Shown here: positions 23,701 through 36,300 of the stretch, in pieces
How positions within the stretch are numbered: the first letter of the stretch is position 1
Layout of the letters: every line of letters starts with the position of its first letter
NCBI RefSeq assembly: GCF_000003815.2
Contig: NC_049981.1
Span: 15,380,899 to 15,442,849, forward strand
Length of the DNA stretch: 61,951 nucleotides
Source: Branchiostoma floridae
Lineage: Eukaryota > Chordata > Leptocardii > Amphioxiformes > Branchiostomatidae
Direction of reading: 5' to 3'
Made by a program: the position numbers and the translations under genes
The notes under the pieces: generated by a model
Seen by the model: only the letters and a program-made list of their open reading frames with translations
Told to the model about the DNA's origin: nothing
Databases searched by the model: none

Positions 23701-25615
23701 ACCACTAGCTATACTTGAAAAAGTAACTTGCATTTTAACCTTCGTCACCTTTACCTTAAAGTTTGTTGCGCTTAGCTGTATCATGAATAAATGTTTGAGT
23801 GTTTTTCCCTTCCAAAGGTTCATTGCTACGACTGTGTGTTCCGGGCCTGGAACGAGTCCAGCCCGATGATCAACGAGAGAGATTTGTTTCGCACGGTTGT
23901 CGTCGGTAAGTGTCGGGTATTTTCGGGAGCGTCGGACATCTTCGGCATACCGAAGTTAAGCTGCTGGAGACCGTAGTCTTAGTGTTTATGTAAATTTACC
24001 TATATTTGTAACGATAATAAAGGGTAGGATAGCGGACACGGGTTCCATTAAACATAATAACGATATTTTGTTTCGAGCAGGCGGTGAAATCTACGCCATT
24101 GGTGGGAGGGGGGCAGTGAACAACTACCAGTCTACAGTGGAGAGGTTCAACCCTTTAACCTTCACGTGGAAACTGACGGAACCATTACCTCTTGGCGCCA
24201 GCGACCATGCCGCGGCAGAATGTTTCGGTGAGTCCTTCAGTCCACCTTCTCTTGTCTTCATCAAGATGATCATGATAAATAAGGTCACGGTTGCTCACCT
24301 TCAGAAAGGGTGACGTGAGCAACGGGTGAATGGTAGACTGTAGCGCCCCTCGTCCCGTTTCCATAAAGCTTGATAGATCCTGATGTTGATATCTTCGAAG
24401 AGTACTCCATGGTATAGCATTCACTTGCCAACACAGATGAACTTTCATTTTGATTTTTGCCCTTCGTTGATATTTCTCCAGGCCATATCTTTGTGTCCGG
24501 AGACTCGTCTTGTTGGGTGGACGGAATGCCGCGCACGCTGTTCTACCATCCGGACACCAAACAGTGGGACAAGCTGGACGAGTTTCCCATCGTGCCTTGC
24601 AGGTACGTAGAACGTTACGTTCGAAGAACCCTTGCCCACTTTTTATTTTCTTCTATATGTCTGCCTTGGTATCAAATCAGAATTTCTATATCTGTCAAAA
24701 AAAAACTATGTGCTGTATGCTACTAGGAAACCGTCTTTTTATAAATGTTTTCGTTTCATAATTGGCAATTACTTAACGGTGGGGTCCCTATCTTTGGACA
24801 TTAAATCTGCAGGTTAGATTTCAAACTGCACTAGTGCCGATTGTCAGGAATATGAAGCGTTTTACTGAATGATATGTATTCATTCATTTATTTTGCGGTA
24901 TTTGTTGGAACGCTTTTGCTGCTATGACTTAAAAGTACAATATTATGCACAGGCGTAGTGGGATGGTCGGTCTCCGTGACAAGCTCTACATAATCGGGCT
25001 GGAGTCTGTGGCCTGTTATGATGTCAAGATCGGACAGTGCTCGTCTCTGGCCAACCTGCCGTCCCCCCAGACATCCTCATTCTACTTCACCAGCGACTGT
25101 ACTCTCCGCAACGAGATCATCTGTGCAACCAATAAGGGAGACTGTTACAGCTACGACACGGAGAAGGTTAGTTGTTATTTCTTTCTTCGTGAATAATTTC
25201 CTTAATCATGCATTCAAATTTTCTTGGATAGTTTTAATGATCAGTTCAAGCTTTGAAAGGTTCTGTTGGTTTTATGTCGTTTAATAGATTATTTTTCTCT
25301 TTTTTACCGATTTTGATGTAGTTTCATTTTGTCTTTTGCTGTGTAATATCATGTTATTTACTTTGTATTTTTGTATCAAAATCAAATGCTGAATAATGCA
25401 ATGCTTTGTTTTTCCTATGTATTTCATTTGTTACCATGTGTAATGTTGTTGTTGTTTTATTTGTGTGTGAATGCACAATAAACAACCAGGACGCGTGGAG
25501 AGAGATGGAGAGTTTCCCTGAGATGCAGATCTGTACGCGGGGGGTGATGGTCTTCACCTTCTGGATGGAGACAGACGAGGACTACCTCACAGCAGCCCAG
25601 CTGACGGAGGCTTAG
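20701..25615 (+). CDS. Kelch-like protein with two tandem BTB domains (BTB-BTB-BACK-Kelch)
   Basis: By family, a substrate adaptor for Cullin-3 ubiquitin ligase: BTB/BACK binds Cullin-3 and Kelch repeats bind substrate. Nine coding exons: 20701-20861, 21159-21876, 22280-22473, 23063-23192, 23818-23905, 24081-24227, 24482-24602, 24953-25166, 25490-25615. All phases agree; 632 residues. BTB-1 spans about residues 25-135 (LLYDTKLVV, FRAHKILLAACSKYFFSYF). BTB-2 spans about 145-258 (FFDITIKTKGKKFRAHRILL, AACSRYFRSMF, LIELIYTGEI). BACK starts DLCAKFIAANIDLENCADVL. Kelch blades follow from about 358, with VIGG, AIGG and YDCVFRAWNE-type strings. Most KLHL proteins have one BTB; the shared RAHxILLAACSxYF strings show the second came by internal duplication. 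The exon-4 donor (GAG|GTTCGA) is weak. ATG 20701 is preferred over an upstream in-frame GTG. Confidence 0.93.
22520..22850. repeat. Inverted-repeat debris in Kelch intron 3
   Basis: GACCAATCAGAAGG at about 22532 recurs inverted as CCTTCTGATTGGTC at about 22592, a short foldback. At 22793-22840, CCACATTTCC followed by TTCCAAACCGGGTCCAACCG is a half-copy of the CACATTTCCAAACCGGG MITE family seen at 6288 and 55279. Confidence 0.5.
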
Positions 25616-27037
25616 GCCTCAGCTTTCCCTGATATTCAAGCAGATGTAAGGATCAGGCCCAGTCTCAGTGTTTAACCGTGTTTTTGCGGCACGTTCCCTC
25701 CCCCATCGTCTCTCTCTCTCCCTCTCACTTTCCCCCTTTTTTTCTTTCGTATTTTTTTTTCATTTTTGTTTTTTGTTTTTACCAGTTTGAAATAGTGCTA
25801 TTCAAAACGTACTGAATGAGGAAAACCTGACGCGTAAATCATGACGGAGTCGGATCCTTCATCTGCTTGGAAATCAGCGTTTTTTCCTCATGCGCAGTGT
25901 AGATGTGTGCTGGGCATATTCTCTACATATCGCCAAACAACTCTACGCCAAAGTGGAAGTATAGGGTCGTGTGAGTCAGTATATTGGCAGGCAATAAGCC
26001 TCAGTCTCGGTCCGTGCAAGAACTTATAGGGATCTAAAGGAGACTTGCCCGGATAGAATCTTGAAAAAAGGAATTTATATTACTTTTAGAATATGTAGCT
26101 TGATCTTATTTCAAAACGTCGTAACCGTTGTTGGAAATATTTCTGTTGTAAAGTTTTAGCAACTCAACACACTAAATGTATTGAATAATGAAAGTGTACA
26201 GGAATGATTTCGTATAGCACTGAAAGTAATGCGATGCACAGGGTCTTTTCTTAGTCATCATGACGTATACACTGTGGTTTTGTTGTTGTTTGTATGTATA
26301 TACAAAGGATGCAATTAAAATGTATACACTGATTTAAGTTGGTAAATTGACAGGCAAAACTGAAGACCAATTAAAGTCACAGGATTGTGGAAAATGCATG
26401 GTGTACTGGTTTTTACTGCGTATGCAAAGACCATGACATCCTCTGGTGCTCCAGTAATCCCTCCACTGGTCAACATTCGGCCTTAAGCTTGATAGCCAAC
26501 ATAAGGCAGCGTCCTAGTCCTATTTCTGCATACGTGCAAATACGGACTGATTATTGTCAGACTAAAACTTTCTGATCTGATACCATAGTGTTGACTGGTT
26601 TCCATAATGACAAAGAATCCTGATATCCTTTTGGAAAGGGAAAGTGTCTCTTGAATTAGAGGCAAATGTGTATGATCACAAGCTATGGGAGAGGGAACCA
26701 GCCCCTGGCTATGAGAGAGTGTGTAAAACAGGCTCCTCTGTATACCAAGACCTGATCATGATGCGATCAGATTGAATGCTTGATAGCTGCTACACAGGAT
26801 AACACAATAAGGTCAGAATAATAGTTTATTGTAAACGCTCACCTTCGTTCAAATTGTGCTCCTTTTGCATTAGGTATATCAACTGATGATCACTTAGCAA
26901 TTTGGATGCTATGATGCTAACGTAGCATCATAACATCAAAATAACCCTACCGGTAAGCAAAGCAAAAAAGAGTAGAATACAAATTCATTCTCAAATTTCA
27001 ATGAACATGTTATCTATGTTGTTATAAAAATGTACAC
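25616..27037. other. Kelch gene 3' UTR and spacer
   Basis: A pyrimidine-rich tract lies at about 25690-25790 and AT-rich spacer follows. No convincing exon was seen. Confidence 0.45.
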
Positions 27038-27041
27038 TTAA

Positions 27042-27943
27042 CCCTATTTAGACCGGGGTGTGTGTGAGTGTGTGTGTGGGGGGGGGGGGGGGAGGTTAAG
27101 GTTTCAGGATTGGCTAAATTGGCCTTTTGACTTTCCATTGTTTTCTAATGAATTAAGAAAGAATGGAACTGTAACGAATATTGATAGATCGGCATGAAGG
27201 AATTCTAAATCTGATTTTTTTGGCAATATGGATGACGTCATCAGGTTTTATTGCCCCCAAATATTATTTTTTCTATGGGAAAATACAGCACTTTGGTACA
27301 TACCACTGCAATGAAACTATGTTTTTCATGTGCATAATGATGAAGGCTACAAGCTCTTGTTTGCGCCAATTGATATCTGCTAATGATCTGTAATTATTAG
27401 AAAATAATTTTTTTAATTAGATGAAAACAATTATTTTCTAATAACTACAGGTCATTAGCAGATATCGATTGGCGCAAACAAGAGCTTGTAGGCTTCATCA
27501 TTATTTCCATGTTTTTTTGCCATTATTTCCTGAAAAAAATGTATTTTTTTAACAAGGTTGATATAAGATGACGGAGGCTAACTGGTATCTTAAATATTCA
27601 TTACGTCATTTTTTGACGTCATTAATATTGAAATTCGCAACACAAGCCAAAAAAAAAAACATGACCATTCCGATATCTTTATTTGCTGTTACATTTTTGT
27701 AGCTAGGTTGAAGTTTTCTGGGAATAACCTTTTCCATGGCTCCAGCCAATACCATCAAATTTATGACGTCATGATTATGTCATATTACGTGAAAATAGCG
27801 TCGTTTTTTTCAACTCCATGTTTTATGTATTCATTCTTCTTTAAACGTTTAGTGGTCTTATGATAAGTCGTTTAAAAGTTATAGGAGTTAGAACCACACA
27901 CCCCCTCGTCCCAGATTGACGAAAAAGCCCGGTCTGAGTGGGG
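27042..27943. mobile_element. piggyBac-type MITE, 902 bp, TTAA duplication
   Basis: TTAA at 27038-27041 and 27944-27947 flanks ends that read CCCTATTTAGACCGGG (left) and, inverted, CCCACTCAGACCGGG (right). TTAA targets with CCC-starting ends are diagnostic of piggyBac-like elements. The interior is AT-rich and non-coding, has a G-run after the left end, several TGACGTCA-like strings and a large central palindrome. Confidence 0.8.
27324..27506. repeat. Large imperfect palindrome inside the piggyBac-type MITE
   Basis: The left arm (from CATAATGATGAAGGCTACAA to TTATTAGAAAATAATT) pairs with the right arm (AATTATTTTCTAATAACTAC to GCTTCATCATTAT). The arms are about 75-80 nt with few mismatches, around an AT-rich centre near 27415. 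Transcribed RNA would fold into a long stem. Confidence 0.85.
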
Positions 27944-28320
27944 TTAAGAAGCATAAAATGCAAACATGTCAAACAGTACCGCAAACATTAATATTACACT
28001 TCCTTTAGAAACATAAACAGCACAAATACTAAAAGTGGAATGCAATCACTGCAATATAACTTCATAATGTTTCTAGCTAAATGTAGTTTTCAAAGGCATA
28101 ATCTTTTAAAGGCTGATTTGGTAGATGGCAATTATACACAGATTGTTCGAAATAATCGGCTTCTAATACCCCCTTTATAAGGCAAATTGTCCGATATCAT
28201 AATCTATTATATTTACAATACCATTATCCATTATATACATAGGCTACAGTTACATTATATGTCACAGTATAGAACCTGTATTATACCCATCTATAACTGA
28301 GACATCCTTACAAAGTGTTT

Positions 28321-28412
28321 GCACGTGATCACAGCCGCCAAGCATGATGATTGGATGAGCACACACTCACACGTGCGCGCGCGTGTGTGCATGGTGTCAT
28401 AATCACGTGATC
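28321..28412. repeat. Alternating purine-pyrimidine tract between CACGTGAT arms
   Basis: CACGTGATCAC at 28322-28332 and ATCACGTGATC at 28402-28412 bracket a strictly alternating tract at about 28361-28390 (ACACAC, then CGTGCGCGCGCG, then TGTGTGC). Such tracts favour Z-DNA, and CACGTG is an E-box core. Confidence 0.6.
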
Positions 28413-28471
28413 TCTATTGTGGATACGAATTGAAACTTTTACCCGGCAACTTCCAGGTTTGACAATCCAAC

Positions 28472-28504
28472 ATGGCGGACAATATTACGTCAAATCAAAT
28501 GGCT
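28472..28504 (+). CDS. Possible orphan first coding exon
   Basis: ATG at 28472 in the context CCAACATGGCGGAC, typical of many animal translation starts, opens an 11-codon exon (MADNITSNQMA) ending in GGCT|GTAAGC. The E-box and Z-DNA tract lie just upstream. No following exon on the plus strand could be recognised, and the next gene is convergent, so this may be chance or an unresolved short gene. Confidence 0.22.
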
Positions 28505-28623
28505 GTAAGCCCCTATTTAATTAAGTACCTTACCGCTGTGTGCTTCAACGACGCATATCCATTTTCGTAGCAGCATTTTCTGAAGCATATCAAAACAAAA
28601 AGTCTCATATCAATGAGATATTT

Positions 28624-29863
28624 CTAGCTTTTGTAAATCTCATGTTGTATTCTTTCTAGTGCATCCCTCGTTAATTCTGTCCAATGTACATGTATTTTTT
28701 CTGTGGCTTCCATAAGGCAACAGACGTGCATATATAACAGGAAATGAGATAACCTATTCTGGGACCTTTCTAGGACGTCTAACCTAACTTCCTGCCAGTA
28801 TTCCCTACATTCCAACATGTGAAAAACAGCCTAACGAACAAAGAAATAAACAGAGGGGAACCACTTCGACCTCATACCTGACCTCCACATCCTGCCTCTC
28901 TCCTGTAATCTAATAACTCCGGCACACAAGCACATGTACAACATAACGTTATAGAACCGAATCCTCCTTACACGGAGATAATTACTGTGTCCTATCGATG
29001 CATGCATATTTACATCTACTGACAGTCAGTCTATACAGACTATGACTCATAACTGTGCAATCAAAAATACAATACAAAATACGTAGAAGTTCAAGAAACA
29101 GTTTAGATTTCAGTCCAATAGGCTAGTTTGGTTGAGTCAGTTGCCTACCGTATGAATATATATATATATATATATATATATACTTATACTATTATATTAC
29201 ATCATCGCACGGGTATCTTTGACAGAATGGAGTTGATGTACATTACAGAGTGTGCTAAAACTGACATGTCTTTGTTATGACCTGTATTTAGCTCAGTTTG
29301 GTGAAAATGTACAGTAAAGGTTTTTATTCATTATAAGAAACATCATAAGTAAAGAGATTGTATCAGTGTCCATGGTATAAAACACCATTTAATATCTCGA
29401 GTTTTTGTTAAAAAAACTTCTGTCATCTCTCAAGAGGCACAGTCATCTTAATTCAGCAATAATTCTTAGAAAAATGACGTCATCTCCTCCATAATTTCAT
29501 ACGTACAAAAAATGCTACATAGAAACTTGTAGTTTCAGTACGGCAACACAACGCAGGGCAACCTTGTAATGGCACAGGCATCGCGTTGCTGTTGTGTACC
29601 TCAAGCAAGAGTTCATTCAACAGCTGGGTCTGACTTTTGGTGATCACTTTTGTAAGGTGGCAAACACCTCCCAATATCTAAAACAAACGTATAGATAGTC
29701 TGCTTATACCATGCACTCAGTAGTTGTATACCTTGTAGTCGTACGCGTTAGATCGATGTCCCGTTTTCGCTATGTAAACGTTTGTCCTTTTTGTTGCCAA
29801 CTGGCTTAGATATAAACATCTTTCCTCTCGCATTTGGCGCATTAGGTCAGCATCAGACTTCAT
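28624..29863 (-). CDS. Unrecognised small protein, four-exon model
   Basis: Minus-strand exons 29863-29732, 29677-29600, 28902-28871 and 28804-28624 join in consistent phase into about 140 residues. Splice sites are good: YDYK|GTATAC, TTTGTTTTAG|ATATTGG, CTTGAG|GTACAC, GATTACAG|GAGAG and AATGTAG|GG. The protein is polar and helix-rich: MKSDADLMRQMREERCLYL, then TKVITKSQTQLLNELLLE, then VRLDVLERSQNRLSHFLLY and LTRDALERIQHEIYKS at the end. No signal peptide or membrane segment is evident. I do not recognise the family. The third exon (32 or 20 nt) is the least certain. The start lies about 50 bp from a MITE (29916-30102) that would occupy its promoter. It lies downstream of, and in the same direction as, ST8SIA3. 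Confidence 0.5.
29155..29183. repeat. (AT)n microsatellite
   Basis: A simple TA dinucleotide run inside intron 2 of the small minus-strand gene model. Confidence 0.9.
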
Positions 29864-29915
29864 TCGCTTTCTCCTACGAACGCCCCCATGTGGACATATT
29901 TGCAAGAGCAGACTT

Positions 29916-30102
29916 CACGGTTTAAACTGCGCATGCGAAGCAATATACGTGTTGGCCAATATGACAAACTTGAAGACATAAACAAAGCACGTCTGAGCAT
30001 AAATAAAGTATGGTCTAGACAAGAACTGTTTACAAGTTAGGGGATTCACGTTTGACTTGTTACCCCACAATGTATCTCACCGCGCATGTGCAGGTAAACC
30101 GT
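29916..30102. mobile_element. MITE copy (TTTAAACTGCGCATGCG family) beside a minus-strand gene start
   Basis: The left end CACGGTTTAAACTGCGCATG pairs with the right end CGCGCATGTGCAGGTAAACC. The interior strings ATACGTGTTGGCC, AAACTTGAAGACATAA and TATGGTCTAGACAAGAA are shared with the copy at 45149-45331. The termini contain GCGCATGCG-like sequences that match the NRF-1 recognition motif. Confidence 0.75.
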
Positions 30103-30347
30103 GGACCGACTTGATCATGAAGGGCTATGGCGTATCTTAAAAGATGTTAGTTCTGTATCTGTACCTGTATGTGCATCGTACCGCAGGTATAACCGCCCTC
30201 CCAACACAACAACTCTGAGTGTACCTTTCTGTGATGTCGTATCGGCCGTTTCGTATTACAACAAGTTTATTGGCTGCAAGTTATATCTCACCGGACGACA
30301 CGTCCCGCCTGACTTGCAGCACGTTGTGAACCCTGACCCTGATGACG

Positions 30348-33300
30348 TCAGGATGAGCATGGCGTCACTGTGAGCTTGAGGACTCCCTGTTTGTGGAGAT
30401 GTTGGAGGAGGGTAAACTCCTCGGGCAGCTGGTGGGCCTGCTTCCACTTCATCGTGAAGGTCGTTCCTATGTGATCAAACATAGATGAGAGAATAAGAAA
30501 GTATAAACTGCTTTAAAGATAGAAAGATTTCTGGACGAATGCTCGACTGTACAGGGCCCATCAACTGTCCTTAGGAATCAGTGAGGCATCTGTCTGTGTT
30601 GTATAAAGGGTCCGGTTGTTTTAATTTGTCTGTTTGCATGGCGTAATTTTTTTGCGGGGTTGTTTGTTACGCTAATTTAAACGTAGCTGTAGTTAGGTAG
30701 TTATTTTCGCCTGAAGCGAGTGACTTTCCCGGGCACAACAAGGAGACGTCTCCAACAAGATTTCTCCAAGGCGTATGTGGTATATTGAGCGGAAAATACT
30801 CATAATTTGGTAAAAGCACACGGTGGTCAAATACGGGCTCAAAACCTCCCATGTCTAGCCGAATTCGAACCTTCTTCCATGATGTTCCATCTGACGTAAT
30901 TCGAACCGAACCCGTGTTCTATTTAGGTCATCTGCGGTCATTGCAGATAAAACCGTGCTTTTTGGCCCTTTCCCCCCGACTAACTTGAACCAGGCGAAAA
31001 ATGTAGTTTTTAACCAATATAAACAATTTTCTGGACAGTACATCTATGCTTTCACTTTGTTGCGGACCTGTAATATGTAACGAAGCTACTGGCGCTTTTG
31101 TTGGTGACCTTGAGTATCATAAGTGTTGTTTACACCGGTATCAATTACACCCTCCCGCTCTCCTTGCGACATGCGTGCAAACATCGTTTAAGATCTCCAC
31201 CAAGAAGAGTCCAACTGAACTCATTGACGGCTCAAAATGACCGCAACGGTTTTCCCGAGATTTCTGTATTTGGGATTTTTAAAAAACGCCTTCGATTTTG
31301 AATTATTGGTAATTAAGTGCGAAAAATATCATTTTTACACATATTTTGGGCTGTAAATTTGCCTAAAATTAAAAATTAAAAAATCCCAAAAACAGAAAGT
31401 TTTATTTGCCTCTCAGATGACAAAAAATATAAGAATCGACAATTTTCCGTGGCACTAGCGGTCCATCTTATCAAGAGTATGGTCAAATTGAAGGCCTTCC
31501 TTGAAACAGAAAATAATCGTCTTTGGAAGCAAAATCTAAACAAAACAGCTATCTCAATTCAAACAGGAAGATTCAAACTATCTAAAATTGCGAATTTAAT
31601 CTTATTTTGATTACATTTTCCTTGTCATAACATTTAATTTATTTTGAAATATTTTACGGTTAGCAAATAGTAGGCCTCTTGTAACCCGATACTCTGTCGA
31701 ACTCGCATAGCAACGGGAAAGAAGACCCTAGCAACCGACCGCCGTGGCAAGGCCTCTTCTTCAAGAATAAAGATAAACGATACCGTTCTGACATCTTGTT
31801 TGCACCTATACATAAGGGGAAGGAGGTCTTAATAGACCTATACTAATAAGAGTATGTAAAATTTGATCAAATGTAACGGAAATGCAATGAAAATATATTA
31901 TCTCCCATGTAATTTTTACCTCAGAGAACTACGAAAATGAAAAAAAAGGCGAAGTTCAACTGATTGTATCTGAACGTATAGTCGGTTTAAAGCCTGTAGA
32001 TAACTTCTGTACATAAGCAATACCCGTTTCATCTATACGGCACATATAAGAATGCTTAAAGGTTATGTTTAGATATCACATGTATTCAATTTACCTTAAC
32101 GAATACGGAAATGTTGCGGAAAGGTAAAACAATAGTTTCCGTGGTCTTTACGATGCCGTAAACCCTGCGGAAATATTTTCCCACATTTAGGCTTCATTTA
32201 AGTATTTCGGAAAGTAGGCTTAAATATTCGTTTTCGTGCTGTGAATGTCGCTGACGTATTGTCACTGACGGATGTTGTTTGAAACGTCTCACCGTTTCCA
32301 AAATCATATCCAGTTGCTAGAGTAACTGCGTTTTGGGAACAACACGGAAACCTTTTAAAGATTACATTTTAAGTTGATAACCGCCCTTACCTTTTTTGTC
32401 GTAGTAGTGATAAGACAGTGGCGTGTGGTCCGGTGCAACAGAGTATGGCCAGAAGCCGTACAGCCGGACCTCATCACAGAACATGGTGGCCAGCGTGTAC
32501 ACTATCATCCCAGTACTCAGCCTTTTCGGGGACAAACCTTTCGTTTTCCAAAAACTGAAAAAAAAGATTGCATCAGGACTTCAAGCCGTCATCTATTCAA
32601 CATTGAATTGATCGTGCACTAGAAATTTATTGTCGATTTGGTCCATAAAGGCTGCGATAAACAATAAATTGCACATGATTTTGGTGTACTGACTCTGGTA
32701 CGGGTACTAACCTCAAAAATACCTCATATATACCTCTCCTTCCCACAATCGTCAGTACGATCACATCAATTAGATCTAGTATTGTTTTTGGTTAATCATA
32801 ACCTCATTAACTAGAAATAAATTGTTTATTTGGTCGACGTATAGCTGGACTAAACTCGAAAAAAACGATAAGTTCAACTCATCCCAACACACCCCTCTTA
32901 AGTCAACTGTGTCATAATGCTTTAACATTACCTACGAAGCCTATATATCCTAACATGGAATGGCACCTTTCTTTTCAATTTCGTTCACAAGCATGTCTTT
33001 CTCTACAAACGCTGATATATGACTGTTATTACAATGGAAATACTATATTCACTTAGGTCTGAATTGAATTCGTTTCTAAAAAGATTTCACACGGAAAAGG
33101 GTTCATACTCGCTGAAATATTTCATGACGTTTCCTGGCCAGGCCAGGTTGAGTTTTGGGTTGAACTGTCTCTCGTGTTCCAGGAAAAAGTCGGTCAAAGT
33201 TCTCGTGACCATGTTGGACCCGTGGAAAGAAAAGGCGGGAATCCAAAGCACAGCCCCCTTTAACCTCCTCAGCTCGTTCAAGAACCTCGCCCGATCGTAG

Positions 33301-36300
33301 ATAGTCTGAAGGTTGTTGAAGTATTTTTCTAAGACGCTTGGGTTGAAGGTGGTGAAGTTTGTCTTGGAGCCTACGTGAGACTTGTACTTGTCGATTGGTG
33401 CGAAGTTGCAGCGGAAAACGAAGTCTGCTTCGTCGATCTCGTTCCCACAGTAGCTGTTGCTAAGGATACCGCCGCTGCCCACCACTGCGCATGCGTTGTA
33501 GTGTTTGTTTTGAAATGGCGATACCTACGATAAAACAAAGATATTAGGAAACTTTATTAACAACATTATTAATGCTTTTGTAAACTGAGAGAAATAACAT
33601 TAAAGTGTTCGGATGTCCACGTAAAGCCGGCGGTGCGTATATGGAGAGGTGGCAAGTCTCTGCAAAGAAAAGAACCTAATAGCCCTATCGAAAAGAGTAT
33701 GGATGACCTGGTGTGCTTGTATGAAAATGAGAGCCGTAGCGAAGCATCACTCCTAGCTACATGTACTTGAAACAGTATAATGGTTCACGTCAATCGAGTT
33801 TTTTTTTTTAAATTTTGCATGTGCTCCTTACGATAATCAATACGATGCAGTTCTTACAACAACTTTAAGGAGGCAGTAGAAAACCGTCCCTGACACCTTT
33901 ACGTCTTTACGTACCTCCGGTATAAGAGAGTAGAGACTGGCGCTGATGGGGAAGACGTACTTCTGCTCCGAGTAGTCAAAGTGCATGACCTGACCCACTC
34001 TGACCTCTGACCTCACTAGGGATATGTTTCGTTCGGCATCCACAAATTGTTCGATATCCGCTCTACATAAGAATTGAAATTGATAAATCATTATAATCAA
34101 TAACTGTGAATGATTACAACATCTCCTACATAAATTTTACGAAAGCAAGAAATGTAACATTTCTGACTTAGCACAAAGAATTCCTTGTATCATTGTAGTC
34201 ACCGACCATTTACAGCAATTTAGTACAATGCTGATGAAAAAGCGCTCTAGTTTTATAGGAAGAACACAAATATATTGTACAGACCAGGAGCAAGGCTCTG
34301 TGCAGAAAAATGAACACAACTGCTTTCTTTCTTTATGTTATACCGTTTAACATGCGTCAACACAAAGAGGTCCATCTATTGATCAGTTATAAAGGGATAA
34401 ACTATGACGTCACAGTCACCAGTAATTCAGTACCAAGGACATGTCTGTCCGGAACATAGCGATAGTCTGATGGCCTTTTAATGTTCTAAATACAGTCATT
34501 TCCATGGTCGCTCCCATTTCGGATAGCTTGGAATCCACTTTTCTTTTAAATGTTCATCCGATACAAATGGGTTCCAGATCAGCAGAGGGCACAGAAGTTA
34601 ATATACGATGGCTAACACGCTGCAGTGTAGTGACATTCGCCTGCATGTCAGCATGCAATTACATACATAGCTTCCTGGGTGCTAATCATCTTAACAGGCA
34701 GAAATCACATCAATCTAATCTAAGAGGGGATCAAATTGCATATTATACGCATGGGTGTTTCTACGCTCGGCGTCGTAGTGCTTTGCATCAAACGGAGCAG
34801 CGTTTTTAACGTGTACCAATCGTTGCAACGTCTGAAAAAAGAGTCAAGTCACGTTGCTTGTTAAGAAAGCTAATAGTCACCCTACGATACAACACATTAG
34901 GGTCACAAACATTCGGTGAGAGTTTTATGCTTATCATTAATTATGGAATTGCATTATTTTACTATATGAAAGGCTTTTCATTTAAGGTGTGAGCTCCGTT
35001 CTCTGAACTCCATTGCGAAATTTGACTCATTTAGAAGNNNNNNNNNNNNNNNNNNNNNNNNNNNNNNNNNNNNNNNNNNNNNNNNNNNNNNNNNNNNNNN
35101 NNNNNNNNNNNNNNNNNNNNNNNNNNNNNNNNNNNNNTAATTCAACTCTTTACGCCTCATACGTAGATGGATGTTAGACATCAACTATCTGAACATGACT
35201 TTGGAAAGTTTAACGGTGAGACGTTTCAGTGTCAGTGACATTGACGAAAAGCTGTGCCTGGCCGTTTCTAGATTCATACCCAGTTAGTTGAGTAACTGCG
35301 ATTTGGCGCTCCTTGCACCATAACCACTGTAGTGACGAGAATATTCACGGCACATCATCAACCATGATAATTCCCATATAACTTTCACACCCGCTACACT
35401 ACACATGCAAGTCGTGAATCAATTTCTCCTCGAAAGTATGGATGTGTAAAAATACGTTATGTCCCTTCCAAAACGTATCTCGTTTGATAACGCGTAATGA
35501 AGCTAACAGTGTGCTTAGATAAAACCTAACTATCCCCTGTACTTATCGTCTGGCTCAGCAAATGTAATGACTGCAAGCCGCGCTCTTAATGTCCTGAAAA
35601 TTACCGACATCAGAGGGTCTCAACTGGAGTATTGTAATTAGACGGCAGAACTGGTAAATTGCTCTGTGGTCTCGTCACAGGAGAAGATGACACGGTTCTT
35701 TGGTCGAAACTTACCTTTTGAATTCGGAACACGTCGTGACTGACTGAGCTTCAATATCGTACTTAATTCAAAAGACCGTTGAACCATAGAAACCAAAAAG
35801 AGCATGAACAAAGGCGAATTTTGGAAAACCGGGAATTGGGTATCTAAATACACTAAATAAACAGCCAATAACAATTATCTGTTAGTTTTGTGTATGTATG
35901 TAACGTTAACGCATGTACAGTAATTTATGTAGCGTTAAAGTATGTAATATTGTAATCTATTGTAATGTTTGCAACGTATGCATGTACTTTTTGTACATAT
36001 GGTGTATGCATTTAAGACCACTGTGGGAATAGTTGCTACATACCACGCTTCCGCAAAGGTAAAACCACCGCGAACACTCGAGCTCCATTTCTTCAATACC
36101 GAGAAATCGAAACATCGCAAACTTAAAGAAATTTACAGTATATGCAATTAAGCATACCAGGACAATAGCTGACTAATTACCGGCTAAATGCGGTAAAAGT
36201 GAATCGAAATAAGCTTAAGGGTCACATGACACGGTATGATCCTTTGTGTTCTTTGTATATATTGTAATGTCTGCATCATATTATCTAAGTCCACTGGAAC

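Noticed and set aside
30101-30373. Plus-strand 90-codon open frame, at first suspected to be a frameshifted gene
   Set aside because: Its minus strand is the last exon of ST8SIA3 (HQLPEE motif and C-terminal Cys), with a clean acceptor and stop; the plus frame is a shadow.
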